From: an uncultured bacterium
Lineage (GTDB): Bacteria > Muiribacteriota > Ozemobacteria > Ozemobacterales > Ozemobacteraceae
Direction: 5' to 3'
NCBI GenBank assembly: GCA_937949615.1
Contig: CALEDQ010000005.1
Location: forward strand, 248,001 to 312,000
Length of the DNA stretch: 64,000 nucleotides
The notes below the pieces were generated by a model. That model made no database searches, had not been told where the DNA came from, and was given only the letters and a program-made list of their open reading frames with translations. Made by a program: the position numbers and the translations under genes. The first letter of the stretch is position 1. Each line of letters begins with the position of its first letter. This document shows positions 8,268 through 17,130 of this stretch, piece after piece.

Positions 8268-9607
8268 TGCTGCTGTCGTTGCGGCGCAAAGTCAGCCATG
8301 AAGTCAGGGCCAGGCGCTGGGTGGCTTTTCTGCTGCTTGGCCTGCTGATGATGTGTTTCGGCTTTGTTTTCGCCTCGCTGTCGACAATCGTGCTGGCGCC
8401 AGCCAGTATCGAGACGGTGCGCAGTTTTCACCCGCTGGCGCTCGCTTTTTCTGCACTTTCAGCATTTCTGATCAGCTCGTTCTGGCTGTATCGTGGTTTC
8501 AGAACCGCATTCAGGCTGCTTGACAGCAAAGATCACGGTCTGTCGACGCGCCTGCGCGAATTTGTTTTTCAACGCAGTCAGCCGACTGAAAAATTACTGT
8601 CGATGGTGGCGCTTGGCGGCGGCACTGGCCTGAGCTCTCTTCTCAAAGGTCTTAAAGAGCTGCCGGTAGATTTGACCGCAATCGTTACCGTTACTGATGA
8701 TGGCGGTTCATCCGGGCGCCTGCGCAAAGAGTTGCAGATTCTGCCGCCTGGCGATATCCGTAACTGTCTGGTGGCATTGTCTCGTTCTGAAAGTCTGTTG
8801 TCGCGGCTTTTTCAGTATCGTTTCGGTGAAGGCGGCGAAATCGAGGGGCATAGTTTCGGCAATCTTTTTATCGCCGCCATGACCGGCGTCATTGGCGATT
8901 TCAGCAGCGCTGTGCGCGAAGCCAGCAGCATTCTGGCGATCAAGGGGCATGTTATTCCGGTTACCAACGAGAACGTGCAGCTGGTTGCCAGGTTTGAAGA
9001 CGGCAGCGAAATTACCGGCGAAACCGCGATCAGCGAGGCGCGGCGGCGCATCTTAAGCATCAGCCTCAACCCTGCTGCCCCGACTCCGAATCAGGAGGCT
9101 CTGAGTTCCATCGATGACGCCAATATGATCGTTCTCGGCCCGGGCAGCCTGTTCACCAGTGTTATTCCGAATCTGCTGGTTCCCGGGGTGGCTGAGAGAA
9201 TCAACAACAGTCGCGCCCGTGTCGTTTATATCTGCAACGTCATGACCCAGCCCGGCGAAACCGATTCTTTCAATGCCGCCGACCATGTGCGCGCTATTCT
9301 CGAAAAAACGTCGCTGCAGCGCATCGACATCGTGGTCGTCAATTCGCGACGTGCTGCCAAGCCATTGATGGCGAAATACGAAAATCGCAGCCAGTTCTGG
9401 GTGCCACCAACCGTCAAGAAAATCGAAGATATGGGTATAAGGGTGGTTGCCGCCGATATGCTGCTGGAATCAGATATGCTGCGCCACAATCCGAATCTGC
9501 TTGCCGCAATTCTCATCGGGCTGATCAACGAAAACACTGCCGTCCAGCCCAAAGCAGATGAAAATGCCGAAGACGAAGAAGAAAGCGAAAGCTTTTTCGA
9601 CGATTGA
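8267..9607 (+). CDS. yvcK: YvcK-family (gluconeogenesis factor-like) protein with N-terminal membrane anchor
   Basis: 446 residues. The cytosolic CofD-like domain has ALGGGTGLSSLLKGLK (GGGTGL at 117-122), VTDDGGSSGRLR, PPGDIRNCL, GHSFGNLF and VTNENVQL, all typical of YvcK. In Bacillus YvcK binds UDP-sugars and affects gluconeogenic growth and cell-wall synthesis. Residues about 17-46 and 54-78 form two membrane helices, so the domain is probably tethered to the membrane. The C-terminus is acidic. Coupled to hprK by a one-base overlap. RapZ/YvcJ, the usual upstream neighbour in Firmicutes, is absent. Confidence 0.88.
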   Translation: MLLSLRRKVSHEVRARRWVAFLLLGLLMMCFGFVFASLSTIVLAPASIETVRSFHPLALAFSALSAFLISSFWLYRGFRTAFRLLDSKDHGLSTRLREFVFQRSQPTEKLLSMVALGGGTGLSSLLKGLKELPVDLTAIVTVTDDGGSSGRLRKELQILPPGDIRNCLVALSRSESLLSRLFQYRFGEGGEIEGHSFGNLFIAAMTGVIGDFSSAVREASSILAIKGHVIPVTNENVQLVARFEDGSEITGETAISEARRRILSISLNPAAPTPNQEALSSIDDANMIVLGPGSLFTSVIPNLLVPGVAERINNSRARVVYICNVMTQPGETDSFNAADHVRAILEKTSLQRIDIVVVNSRRAAKPLMAKYENRSQFWVPPTVKKIEDMGIRVVAADMLLESDMLRHNPNLLAAILIGLINENTAVQPKADENAEDEEESESFFDD

Positions 9608-9620
9608 TGGATGCGAATAA

Positions 9621-10517
9621 ATGAGCAGATTTGATTATACCGCCGCCACCAGGCGTGAACTGGTCGGTCTTATCCGCAGCAACCGGCTTTTCTGCTGTCA
9701 GCAGTCTTTTCTCGTTGGCCTGTTGCAGGGATCACGCCTGACACCCTTTGTCAGAGCCCGCAAAAATCTGCGCCGGCGTCTGGCGAACTGTCTGCAGGCA
9801 CTTTTGCCAGAGAGTCAGAAGATTGTCTGTCGCGGCTCAAAAATCTGGTTGCCTGGCCTCGATCAGCTGTTTCTGCGTGAAAAATTCGTCGACCGGATGC
9901 GCATCGTATCAGGAGCCGGCCGGGTAAACCATTGTCATGTGGCTTTTCTTCAGGGGCTCTTTGTCACACATGGTTATATTCAGAGCCCGAATCGCGGTTA
10001 CCATCTTGAATTTCGCCTGCAGGGTAACTGGCTCGCCGCGGCTTTTAGAAAAGTTGCCGCCGGGCTGCGCCTTAAATTCTGTTTTTATCAGCATGAGCAG
10101 TATAAAAGTTTTTATCTTAAAAGCGGCCGGCGTATCGCCAGATTGCTGAATATACTTGGGCTGTTCGATCGTGGGCTCGAATTTACCGATCTACTGGCGA
10201 CGCGCAACCTGCTCTCGCAGGTTAACCGGCAGGTGAATTCAGAAACCGCCAATATCAACCGCCTGATCAATGCTGCCGAGTCTTCGATCTCTCATATTCG
10301 TGAGCTGCTGGCCTGGGAAGACCAGGAAATCTGGACGGAAAGCCTGCACCAGATGGCGCAGATGCGCCTGAAATACCCACACGACAGTATCGAAAGCCTC
10401 GGAAAAAGATTTGAACCACCTTTAACGAAATCAGCGGTTAACCACCGCCTGCGGCGCATAAAAGCACTGCATGCCAAGGTGTTTGCTCAGCCGGTCGACC
10501 GGTCTCAGCCCTCGTGA
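9621..10517 (+). CDS. whiA: WhiA-family DNA-binding protein
   Basis: 298 residues matching WhiA, a LAGLIDADG-like domain joined to a helix-turn-helix. Supporting marks: FVRARKNLRRRLANCL near the start, AFLQGLFVTHGYIQSPNRGYHLEF (a degenerate LAGLIDADG core, no catalytic acids), TANINRLINAAESS, and a C-terminal helix-turn-helix with RLKYPHDSIESLG and TKSAVNHRLRRI. WhiA acts in sporulation or cell-division regulation in Actinobacteria and Firmicutes; no sporulation genes are visible here. Its 3' end overlaps the convergent gene by 13 bases. Confidence 0.85.
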   Translation: MSRFDYTAATRRELVGLIRSNRLFCCQQSFLVGLLQGSRLTPFVRARKNLRRRLANCLQALLPESQKIVCRGSKIWLPGLDQLFLREKFVDRMRIVSGAGRVNHCHVAFLQGLFVTHGYIQSPNRGYHLEFRLQGNWLAAAFRKVAAGLRLKFCFYQHEQYKSFYLKSGRRIARLLNILGLFDRGLEFTDLLATRNLLSQVNRQVNSETANINRLINAAESSISHIRELLAWEDQEIWTESLHQMAQMRLKYPHDSIESLGKRFEPPLTKSAVNHRLRRIKALHAKVFAQPVDRSQPS

Positions 10518-12688
10518 ATTTTGCGCGAATAGAGCAGCAGGCCGATAAAGTTCAGCGACAGAACCAGACACAGAAGGGCAAAACAGTTCTGCATGCCAAA
10601 GGCCGGCAGCAGCCAGAGGCCGCTGAGGGTTCCGACCAGCATGGCGCCGGCACTGTCAGAAAACAGCAGCAACCCGGCTGAGTCATGAGCCTGCCGCCCG
10701 CTGCCACGCAGTATGCTGTCGGCAACCGGAAACTCGATGCCATCGAGAAAGGCGATGAGAAAAATCATGGTGCCGACCGTTGCTGCCGAATGCAGGTTGT
10801 AAAGTTCGACGAACAGTATGCAAAGAGCGGTAAAAACAATCTGCAGCAGCTTGACGTGCTTGAGTCTTCTGATCGCTTCAGGTCGGTGCTGCAGCCGGCC
10901 GAAGGTCATCGAGCCGGTTGCCAGGCCAAGCATATAGAGGCCGAAAAACAGTGCGGTCATCTGATAGGCCGCGCCATGGCGGTTCTGGTAGAGCAGAATG
11001 AGAATTATTTCTGACAGCAGGCCGGTAGCGCCGCTGACTGCGACCCCGGCGGCAATGATACTGCGCGATGCGAGAGCCGGGCTGACAATCAGCGGCAGTA
11101 ACATCAGCAGCAATCCGATGCCTGTGCAGATCGCAAAAAGGTGCATGCGGGAGGTCTGCTGCAGAAGCTGCAACAGTCGGTTCAGTGAAGTGCCGCTGTA
11201 GATGTTCCAGAGTTCGAGCTGCTGCATGAAGGTGCTGGGGTGAGCGTCGGTGTTGAGATCGACTTTTATATCCTTTGCCAGCCATTGCTCGATCTCTTTG
11301 ACCCTGAATGGCATCAGCAGATTGTAGAAGCTCATCGGCATAAAGGTCGTCGTTTGAATAGCGCGCCCGGCAAACCTGGCGGCAAGAGTTTTTGCGTCTG
11401 AGACAAGCGGTGCCGGCGAGGCAAAAAAGGTGATATTGCTGCCCGGAAAAGCGGCGCAGTGGGCAAATTGTGCTTTCAGCGCCTGCCAGGTCGACAACAT
11501 GATTTTTTCTTTGACGTTACCGAGGTAATTTTCGCTGCCTTCGACCTGAAGACATAGAACGCCCGCTGGTTTCAGCCGGCTGTGCATCGCCTTGAACGCT
11601 TCAACGGTAAAAAGCCGGTTGCCGACGAGCGTTACCGGCGAGACCGGGTAAATCATGATACCGTCGAAAGTCTCATTCTGGTGGTTAAGATACTGGCGTG
11701 GATCGGTGATGATTATTCTGACTGCCTGGCGCAGCTGACGGTCGTAGCCAAGCAGGTCGAAGAGTCTGCCATCAGGCTCTACCACAGTAAGCTTCAGGTT
11801 CGGATATTTGAGAAATTCGCGGGCGGTTTCCGCCGCTGGTGCGCCGATAAGCAGAATACTGCCGGTTTCTGAAAGAACCGTAGCGAAGGTATGTACTCTG
11901 GCTTCGCTGCTTTCAGGGTTTGGCCATGAATCCGCGAACATGCCGTTCGAAAACAGGCTTTTCTGTTCGTAGTAGCCGGCAATCTGCAACCTCTGATAGG
12001 GCGTTTCGACAGTCTGTTCAAGGGTCAGCAGCCCCTGCATGCGCTGCCACCATGAATTTTCAATCTTATGAGACACCGCCGGGCCAAAATGCCAGACCAG
12101 CGGTGCCAGTATCAGGGTCAGCATTGCCGGCAGCAGTTTTTTCCGACTGATCAGTGTTTCTGCCGCGATGGGCAGTAGTGGCAGAACAAGCAGACAAAGC
12201 ACCGAGTCGGCGGTGCCACCGAGCAGCAGCGAGAAAAAGACGCCGCCGGCGAAACCGCCGACAGCCTCGAGACTGTAAAAAAAGCCGAGACTTTTGTGTG
12301 ACAGCCTGATCAGACACGGAATCAACATGCCGATCAGCAGAGAAACGGGGGTTACGGCGGCAAGCATGAACAAAGCGACCGGTGCAAATGGCAGAAAACC
12401 GCCCTCGGGTGCCGGAACCAGGTCGACGCCATAATACAGCGTGCCAACAGATATCAGAGGCAGAACGAACAGGGTGGCGAGAAGCAGTCGCGGGCTGATG
12501 CTGATTTTACCGCCGACAAAGCCGCCGATGGCAATACCGAGCAGCCAGATGCTCAAAAACAGCCCAAGATGAATTTCGGTGCCATAAAACTGACCCATGA
12601 AAAATCTGAACAGGGCGACCTGGGCGATGTTGGCGGTAAAGCCGGTAAACGCCGCAATTAGAGAAAGTTTATGAAGATGATGCAGCAT
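10505..12688 (-). CDS. Membrane-embedded spermidine-synthase-like protein (MFS-like/SpeE fusion)
   Basis: 727 residues. An N-terminal set of hydrophobic helices (about 1-210) is followed by a soluble Rossmann methyltransferase/aminopropyltransferase-like domain (about 215-450, with ILLIGAPAAETAREF, LTVVEPDGRLF and FDGIMIYPVSP) and a second set of membrane helices (about 500-725). This is the layout of the MFS/spermidine-synthase fusion family. The substrate is unknown and true polyamine synthesis is doubtful. It starts 1 base after the stop of a PilX-like gene, so it is the last gene of the second pseudopilin operon. Confidence 0.75.
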   Translation of the reverse strand: MLHHLHKLSLIAAFTGFTANIAQVALFRFFMGQFYGTEIHLGLFLSIWLLGIAIGGFVGGKISISPRLLLATLFVLPLISVGTLYYGVDLVPAPEGGFLPFAPVALFMLAAVTPVSLLIGMLIPCLIRLSHKSLGFFYSLEAVGGFAGGVFFSLLLGGTADSVLCLLVLPLLPIAAETLISRKKLLPAMLTLILAPLVWHFGPAVSHKIENSWWQRMQGLLTLEQTVETPYQRLQIAGYYEQKSLFSNGMFADSWPNPESSEARVHTFATVLSETGSILLIGAPAAETAREFLKYPNLKLTVVEPDGRLFDLLGYDRQLRQAVRIIITDPRQYLNHQNETFDGIMIYPVSPVTLVGNRLFTVEAFKAMHSRLKPAGVLCLQVEGSENYLGNVKEKIMLSTWQALKAQFAHCAAFPGSNITFFASPAPLVSDAKTLAARFAGRAIQTTTFMPMSFYNLLMPFRVKEIEQWLAKDIKVDLNTDAHPSTFMQQLELWNIYSGTSLNRLLQLLQQTSRMHLFAICTGIGLLLMLLPLIVSPALASRSIIAAGVAVSGATGLLSEIILILLYQNRHGAAYQMTALFFGLYMLGLATGSMTFGRLQHRPEAIRRLKHVKLLQIVFTALCILFVELYNLHSAATVGTMIFLIAFLDGIEFPVADSILRGSGRQAHDSAGLLLFSDSAGAMLVGTLSGLWLLPAFGMQNCFALLCLVLSLNFIGLLLYSRKIHEG

Positions 12689-12689
12689 C

Positions 12690-13568
12690 TCAGTCGGTGA
12701 GGTGGCGGCCGGTTCTGGTGATCCTGCGGATCTGCTGCAGTTCTTTGCTGGCCGGCTGATCCTGGAAGTCGATGATGCTGCCGCGGCATTGGATCTCGAT
12801 CGCTTCTTCGTTGTAGCGGCGTAAGCCCTGAATAGCCTTGATTTCGATCGCTTTGATCGAGTAGTTCATCGTGTATGGGTAGCCCTCATCGTTGATGCCC
12901 CAGCTTTGCTCGGTTTCCATGCCTGCTACCTTCTCGGTTTTCAACATTGGCTGCAGAATCTGGCCGTCAACCAGATCGTTGCTGCAGTCACGAATAAAAT
13001 ACGAGAGAAACTTGCCGGGTGAATAGGCTTTGTTTTTGCTGTTGTCGGGCGAAATATACTTTTCCGGCATCCCGCTCGGGGCCAGACCAGGTGCCAGATA
13101 GCGGTAGTTCGGGTTGTAATGGCTGGCGAGGCGCAGCATGGCTTCAGGTTCGCTGCCATTCATCTTGAGCGGAATGTAGAAGAATTTTACACGGCCGCTG
13201 GCATCCGATTCTGCCGGTATTATACGTTTATAAACCCCCGAATAAGATGGTAGTTCCTGAAAGGCCGGTTTATTATCATCAGTTCTGAACGGAAATTCGG
13301 AAAAATCGAAATAGGGGTTCTTGCCCTGCATGAATTCGACCGCATCGTAAAGCTCGGTCGGAAAAAGCCGGGCTTTGAGCAGAAAATGCTGCATGGCGGC
13401 GCGTGCTGCAAAGTAGGCCTGCTGGTCGCGCAGGTTCAGCTTGTTGCGCCCGGCGACACTGCGGTGCTGAAAAGACATTGACGCAAAAAGCACCAGCAGC
13501 AGAACAGAGAAAATCAGCACGATGATGATCGCCATGCCTGCACGGCATTTTTGTCTTCGTTTAAACAT
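12690..13568 (-). CDS. PilX/GspK-like pilin-associated protein
   Basis: 292 residues. After a basic leader (MFKRRQKCRAG) comes MAIIIVLIFSVLLLVLFASMSFQHR and a helix with RDQQAYFAARAAMQHFLLKA, the PilX N-terminal pattern. It lacks a clear prepilin +5 Glu, as GspK proteins do. The rest is a soluble domain with short hydrophobic strands. It overlaps the upstream prepilin gene by 8 bases. Likely a minor component of a pilus or pseudopilus tip. Confidence 0.65.
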   Translation of the reverse strand: MFKRRQKCRAGMAIIIVLIFSVLLLVLFASMSFQHRSVAGRNKLNLRDQQAYFAARAAMQHFLLKARLFPTELYDAVEFMQGKNPYFDFSEFPFRTDDNKPAFQELPSYSGVYKRIIPAESDASGRVKFFYIPLKMNGSEPEAMLRLASHYNPNYRYLAPGLAPSGMPEKYISPDNSKNKAYSPGKFLSYFIRDCSNDLVDGQILQPMLKTEKVAGMETEQSWGINDEGYPYTMNYSIKAIEIKAIQGLRRYNEEAIEIQCRGSIIDFQDQPASKELQQIRRITRTGRHLTD

Positions 13569-14505
13569 CGATATCAGCCTTGATGGTCATCAGATGAATG
13601 CGGCGCATGCCTGAGCCGGTCTTTTCGGGGTCTTTAAGGTTGGGTTTGTCGATATTCCACTGCACTTCGATGATCAGGCGCTTCAGGCCGCAATACTGAA
13701 AATCGTCGTTACTGGTGTAACCGACTTTGGTCTTGGCCATGCGCTGGGTCATGCGGGTTGCCGTCGGGTTCACGAACCTGAAGGCATCGGTCTGATACTT
13801 GTCATAGCCCTGGTCGAGATAGAAATTTTCGTGATTTTCAGAGACTTTGCCGGGCAGTTCGGTTTCGAATCTGAATTCGCCAGCCTTGGGAAGCATGCCG
13901 ACCGGGTTGGGCAGGTAGACACGCTGGTGCCAGCTCTGACTCAGCAGCTTCGCCGGGTTTTTCAGATAGGAAAAGGTCGGTTCACCTGTTCCGATGGGTG
14001 AAAAGTCTTTGGGGGCTTTGCCCGGGTAGTCACTGCCGATCTGCTTTACAGGAGGTTTTTCGTCTTTTGAAGCGGTTGGCGAAGTGATGTCTTCGACGCG
14101 CAGAGTAATTTTATAAAACTGGCCGCGCGGATCGTTGATGATGTTCTGGCAGGGGTAGCCGGCCGAAGTTTTTTCGCTGCCGGGAAAAACCGTATGAATG
14201 AACTTGGCGGCCCAGGCATCGTCAAAGCGTTCGTAACCATCGACGGTTTTCAGGTCTTCGACCTTGATGTAGGCCGGCACTCCGGCTCGCAGCGCCTGAA
14301 AAGGCACATTGTCGAGCATGGCATTGAGAATTTCAGAGGCACGGCTGATCGCGAACATGCGCGAAACATTGAAATCGGTATCTGTGGCACCTTTACTCAT
14401 GAAATAGAAGATCGGTACCATGGTCGCGGCAAGTATTGCCATGGCAAGAATGACTTCAATCAGCGTAAAAGCTGCAGATGATTGCTTTATTTTTTTCCCG
14501 GGCAT
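13561..14505 (-). CDS. Prepilin-type minor pseudopilin
   Basis: 314 residues, long for a minor pseudopilin. The leader MPGKKIKQSSAA precedes FTLIE, giving Ala12 at the cleavage position instead of Gly; the +5 Glu is present. The hydrophobic helix VILAMAILAATMVPIFYFM follows, then RMFAISRASEILNAMLDNVPF, common in GspI/GspJ-like proteins. First gene of a three-gene operon with a PilX-like protein and a spermidine-synthase-like membrane protein. The start lies 130 bases from the divergent amrS-type gene. Confidence 0.72.
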   Translation of the reverse strand: MPGKKIKQSSAAFTLIEVILAMAILAATMVPIFYFMSKGATDTDFNVSRMFAISRASEILNAMLDNVPFQALRAGVPAYIKVEDLKTVDGYERFDDAWAAKFIHTVFPGSEKTSAGYPCQNIINDPRGQFYKITLRVEDITSPTASKDEKPPVKQIGSDYPGKAPKDFSPIGTGEPTFSYLKNPAKLLSQSWHQRVYLPNPVGMLPKAGEFRFETELPGKVSENHENFYLDQGYDKYQTDAFRFVNPTATRMTQRMAKTKVGYTSNDDFQYCGLKRLIIEVQWNIDKPNLKDPEKTGSGMRRIHLMTIKADIDV

Positions 14506-14634
14506 ATTATTAAAGACAAGTTAACAGAAAAACGCCACGAGTGGCAACAATTGTGTAACCAGACAGGCTTTTCGGCCGTATATTTAATGAAACTCACGCC
14601 CCCAAAAATATACGCGGTAGCAGGTAATAAAGTA

Positions 14635-15786
14635 ATGAATAAAAACAGCATCTGGTCCTTGAACCGGCGCCGGTTTCTGCAATGTTCGGCAGCTGCTGCC
14701 GCTGGCTGTCTGCTCGGCAACCCGGCAGAAATTCTGGCCGCTGGCGGTGAAAGCAGTTTTCCTGCCGAATACATCAGGAAACTCGATAACGGCAGTCTGC
14801 AGTGCGGTCTCTGCCCGAATGCCTGTGTGCCCGGTGAGGGTCAGAATGGCGTCTGTCGGGCCAGGGGCCTGCGCGATGGCAAGTATGTCAGCCTGGTCTA
14901 CGGCCTGCCATGTGTTCTCGCCATCGACCCGGTCGAAAAGATGCCCCTGTTTCACTATCACGTTAACAGCCCGGCGATGTCGATTTCGACTGCCGGTTGC
15001 AATCTCACCTGCCAATATTGCCAGAACTGGCAGTTCTCGCAGAAAACCCCGGATGAGACCTCGAATTTTGCTTTCAAACCAGAAGATATAATTGTCAGGG
15101 CCCTTGATTTTCAGGTGCAGAGCATCGGCTTTTTCTATACCGAACCAATAATCTACATCGAATTCATGAAGGATATCGCCCGACTGGCCCGTAAGAGCAA
15201 TCGCAAAACTATCATGGTAACGGCCGGCTATATTCACCCTGAGCCGTTGCACGATCTTTTCGAGTTGATTGATATGTTTGTTGTCGGTTACAAAGGCTTT
15301 ACCGAAGATTTCTATAAAGAAGTCATCGGTGGCAGTCTCGAACCGGTCAAGAATACGCTCAAGCTGATCAAAAATTCGGGTCGGCATCTCGAAGTCGTGT
15401 CATTACTGATTCCGGGCAAAAACGACAGCGAAGAACAGCTCAAGGCCGGGATCGACTGGTTTGCCAACAACCTCGGGCCCGATGTTCCCTGGCATTTTTC
15501 GCGGTTTGTACCAGAATTCATGCTGAAAAATCTGCCACCGACGCCGAATACTGTGCTTGAAAATGCCAGAAAAATGGCGATGCAGGCCGGTATTAAATTC
15601 GTCTACACCGGTAACAATCCGGGCCAGGAAGGCAACCACACCTACTGCCCCGGTTGTGGCAAAAAAGTCGTCGAGCGTCTAGGTTTCAAGGTCATGCGCA
15701 GTCATCTGACCCGTGGCAAATGCCCTGACTGCAACTATCAGATGCCTGGTGTCTGGCTCGACGACCTGCCGAACGGCAATATCTGA
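14635..15786 (+). CDS. amrS: AmmeMemoRadiSam-type radical SAM protein with Tat signal
   Basis: 383 residues from the ATG at 14635; the frame stays open upstream (ATG at 14587), but only this start puts a Tat signal at the N-terminus (NRRRFLQ at 10-16, then a hydrophobic Ala-rich stretch). CGLCPNACVPGEGQNGVCRAR is an accessory Cys motif. C122, C126 and C129 form the CxxxCxxC that holds the SAM [4Fe-4S] cluster. The C-terminus has two Cys pairs (CPGCGKK, CPDCNY), a zinc-ribbon-like element. AmrS normally accompanies AMMECR1 and MEMO proteins; neither is here. The reaction is unknown, and export is unexpected for a SAM-dependent enzyme. Confidence 0.8.
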   Translation: MNKNSIWSLNRRRFLQCSAAAAAGCLLGNPAEILAAGGESSFPAEYIRKLDNGSLQCGLCPNACVPGEGQNGVCRARGLRDGKYVSLVYGLPCVLAIDPVEKMPLFHYHVNSPAMSISTAGCNLTCQYCQNWQFSQKTPDETSNFAFKPEDIIVRALDFQVQSIGFFYTEPIIYIEFMKDIARLARKSNRKTIMVTAGYIHPEPLHDLFELIDMFVVGYKGFTEDFYKEVIGGSLEPVKNTLKLIKNSGRHLEVVSLLIPGKNDSEEQLKAGIDWFANNLGPDVPWHFSRFVPEFMLKNLPPTPNTVLENARKMAMQAGIKFVYTGNNPGQEGNHTYCPGCGKKVVERLGFKVMRSHLTRGKCPDCNYQMPGVWLDDLPNGNI

Positions 15787-15857
15787 CCAGGCCGGCGAAC
15801 CGGCTCAAATTTGTTTATGTAAGATCGATCTGGAAAAGCTTGAGGCAGGAGGAAAGT

Positions 15858-17093
15858 ATGAAAAAGCTGTTTATAATACTGGCGCTGGCACTTTTGCTGC
15901 CGATGTCAACGCTTCTGGCGGCAGACAATTACATCGATAAGATGGGTGATCTCGTCGAAGAAATCTCGCTGCTCAACATATTGCGCGGTATTTATCTCAA
16001 TGAACAGCAGGCGCGCCGTATCGCAGAACTGGCTTTAGAAGCCGAGAAGCTCCGCAACGACGCCCGCGCTGAAGTCGAAAAACTCGCAGCTCTGCCGGTT
16101 TTTTCACAATTGCGCGATGAACTTTATACTGCCCTCGCAGAGAATCCACCGGCGGTGCGCACGAAGGTTGTCGAACTCGATAATAAAGCCCACAAGATTA
16201 CCGGTGAAGTTCTGCACAAAATTGCTTTGATGGAAGATGAAATCAAGACGATGCTCAGCCATGGTCAGCAGAACATCTTCTGGAGCTTTGTGCCCTGCAT
16301 TGTTCCTGAAGTCGATTTTGAAAACCCGGTAAGAACCGGTCAGGCTGCCGCAAGCAGTCGCCTGATGCCGGCCTGTGAACTGATCAGAAACACCTCTGAA
16401 GAAATGTGGAAAAAGCATGGTCAGGCTTATCTCGACCATATTCTCAAGGTAATCGAGCAGGACGCCGGTAAAATGACCGAAGATACCCGCGAAGACCTGC
16501 GCCGCCGCCTGGTCAAACATGCCTGGAAGATCAGAAAAATGAAAGAGGCTGACTACATGATCAACCGCGGTAAACTTGCCGAAGAACTTCTGCTGATCAA
16601 CCGTGAACATACGATGCGCAGCGGTTTCAGGATTACCGGCAAGATCGCGCGGTTCTTTCTTTCGCCGGCCGCTGCTCGCGTCATGCCGAAATGGATCGAA
16701 ACTCATTTCTCTGCAGCCGCTGCCCCCGGTTCTTCAGCTCTGCCGACCGCCGTTCCGGCTCCCGGGCCTGAAACCGGCAGCAAAAAGGTCGATGACAAAA
16801 GCATGACCCCGCCTGTGGCCCAGCCAGCCGCCGCCGATCAGAGCCTGGCCCCCGCAGCCACTGATCTTGACCGCGAATTCTGGGAAAAACTTGTGCCGAA
16901 ATCGCTGGCCCGTCTCAGCGAAACGCCATATTATGACCATATTCTGCATGCCTACGGCAAACCGCTCAGCCGGCGTCTTTTTGACGAAGAAAACAAATAT
17001 GTCGAAACGCTGAAACTGCTAAAAGAGGCCAGCGCCATTCTCACCCGTGACGGCGACCTTAAATATTACACTCTTACCCAGGGTGAACCCTGA
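15858..17093 (+). CDS. Exported helical protein, unknown
   Basis: 411 residues. The start at 15858 follows a strong AGGAGG. A signal peptide (KKLFIILALALLLPMSTLLA) is followed by a mostly alpha-helical region: EQQARRIAELALEAEKLRND, then long Lys/Glu-rich helices to about residue 270. A Pro/Ala-rich linker (about 285-340) leads to a small C-terminal helical domain. The early part resembles LTXXQ/Spy-like periplasmic sensors in style only. No family assigned. Confidence 0.6.
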   Translation: MKKLFIILALALLLPMSTLLAADNYIDKMGDLVEEISLLNILRGIYLNEQQARRIAELALEAEKLRNDARAEVEKLAALPVFSQLRDELYTALAENPPAVRTKVVELDNKAHKITGEVLHKIALMEDEIKTMLSHGQQNIFWSFVPCIVPEVDFENPVRTGQAAASSRLMPACELIRNTSEEMWKKHGQAYLDHILKVIEQDAGKMTEDTREDLRRRLVKHAWKIRKMKEADYMINRGKLAEELLLINREHTMRSGFRITGKIARFFLSPAAARVMPKWIETHFSAAAAPGSSALPTAVPAPGPETGSKKVDDKSMTPPVAQPAAADQSLAPAATDLDREFWEKLVPKSLARLSETPYYDHILHAYGKPLSRRLFDEENKYVETLKLLKEASAILTRDGDLKYYTLTQGEP

Positions 17094-17130
17094 TATTGTA
17101 TGTCAGCTAAATCCGGTAATTGTCCGTATT

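Noticed and set aside
10505..12688. A true spermidine synthase working with the SpeB-family gene
   Set aside because: The Rossmann domain lacks clear polyamine-site motifs and the two genes are 28 kb apart; a shared pathway is not supported.
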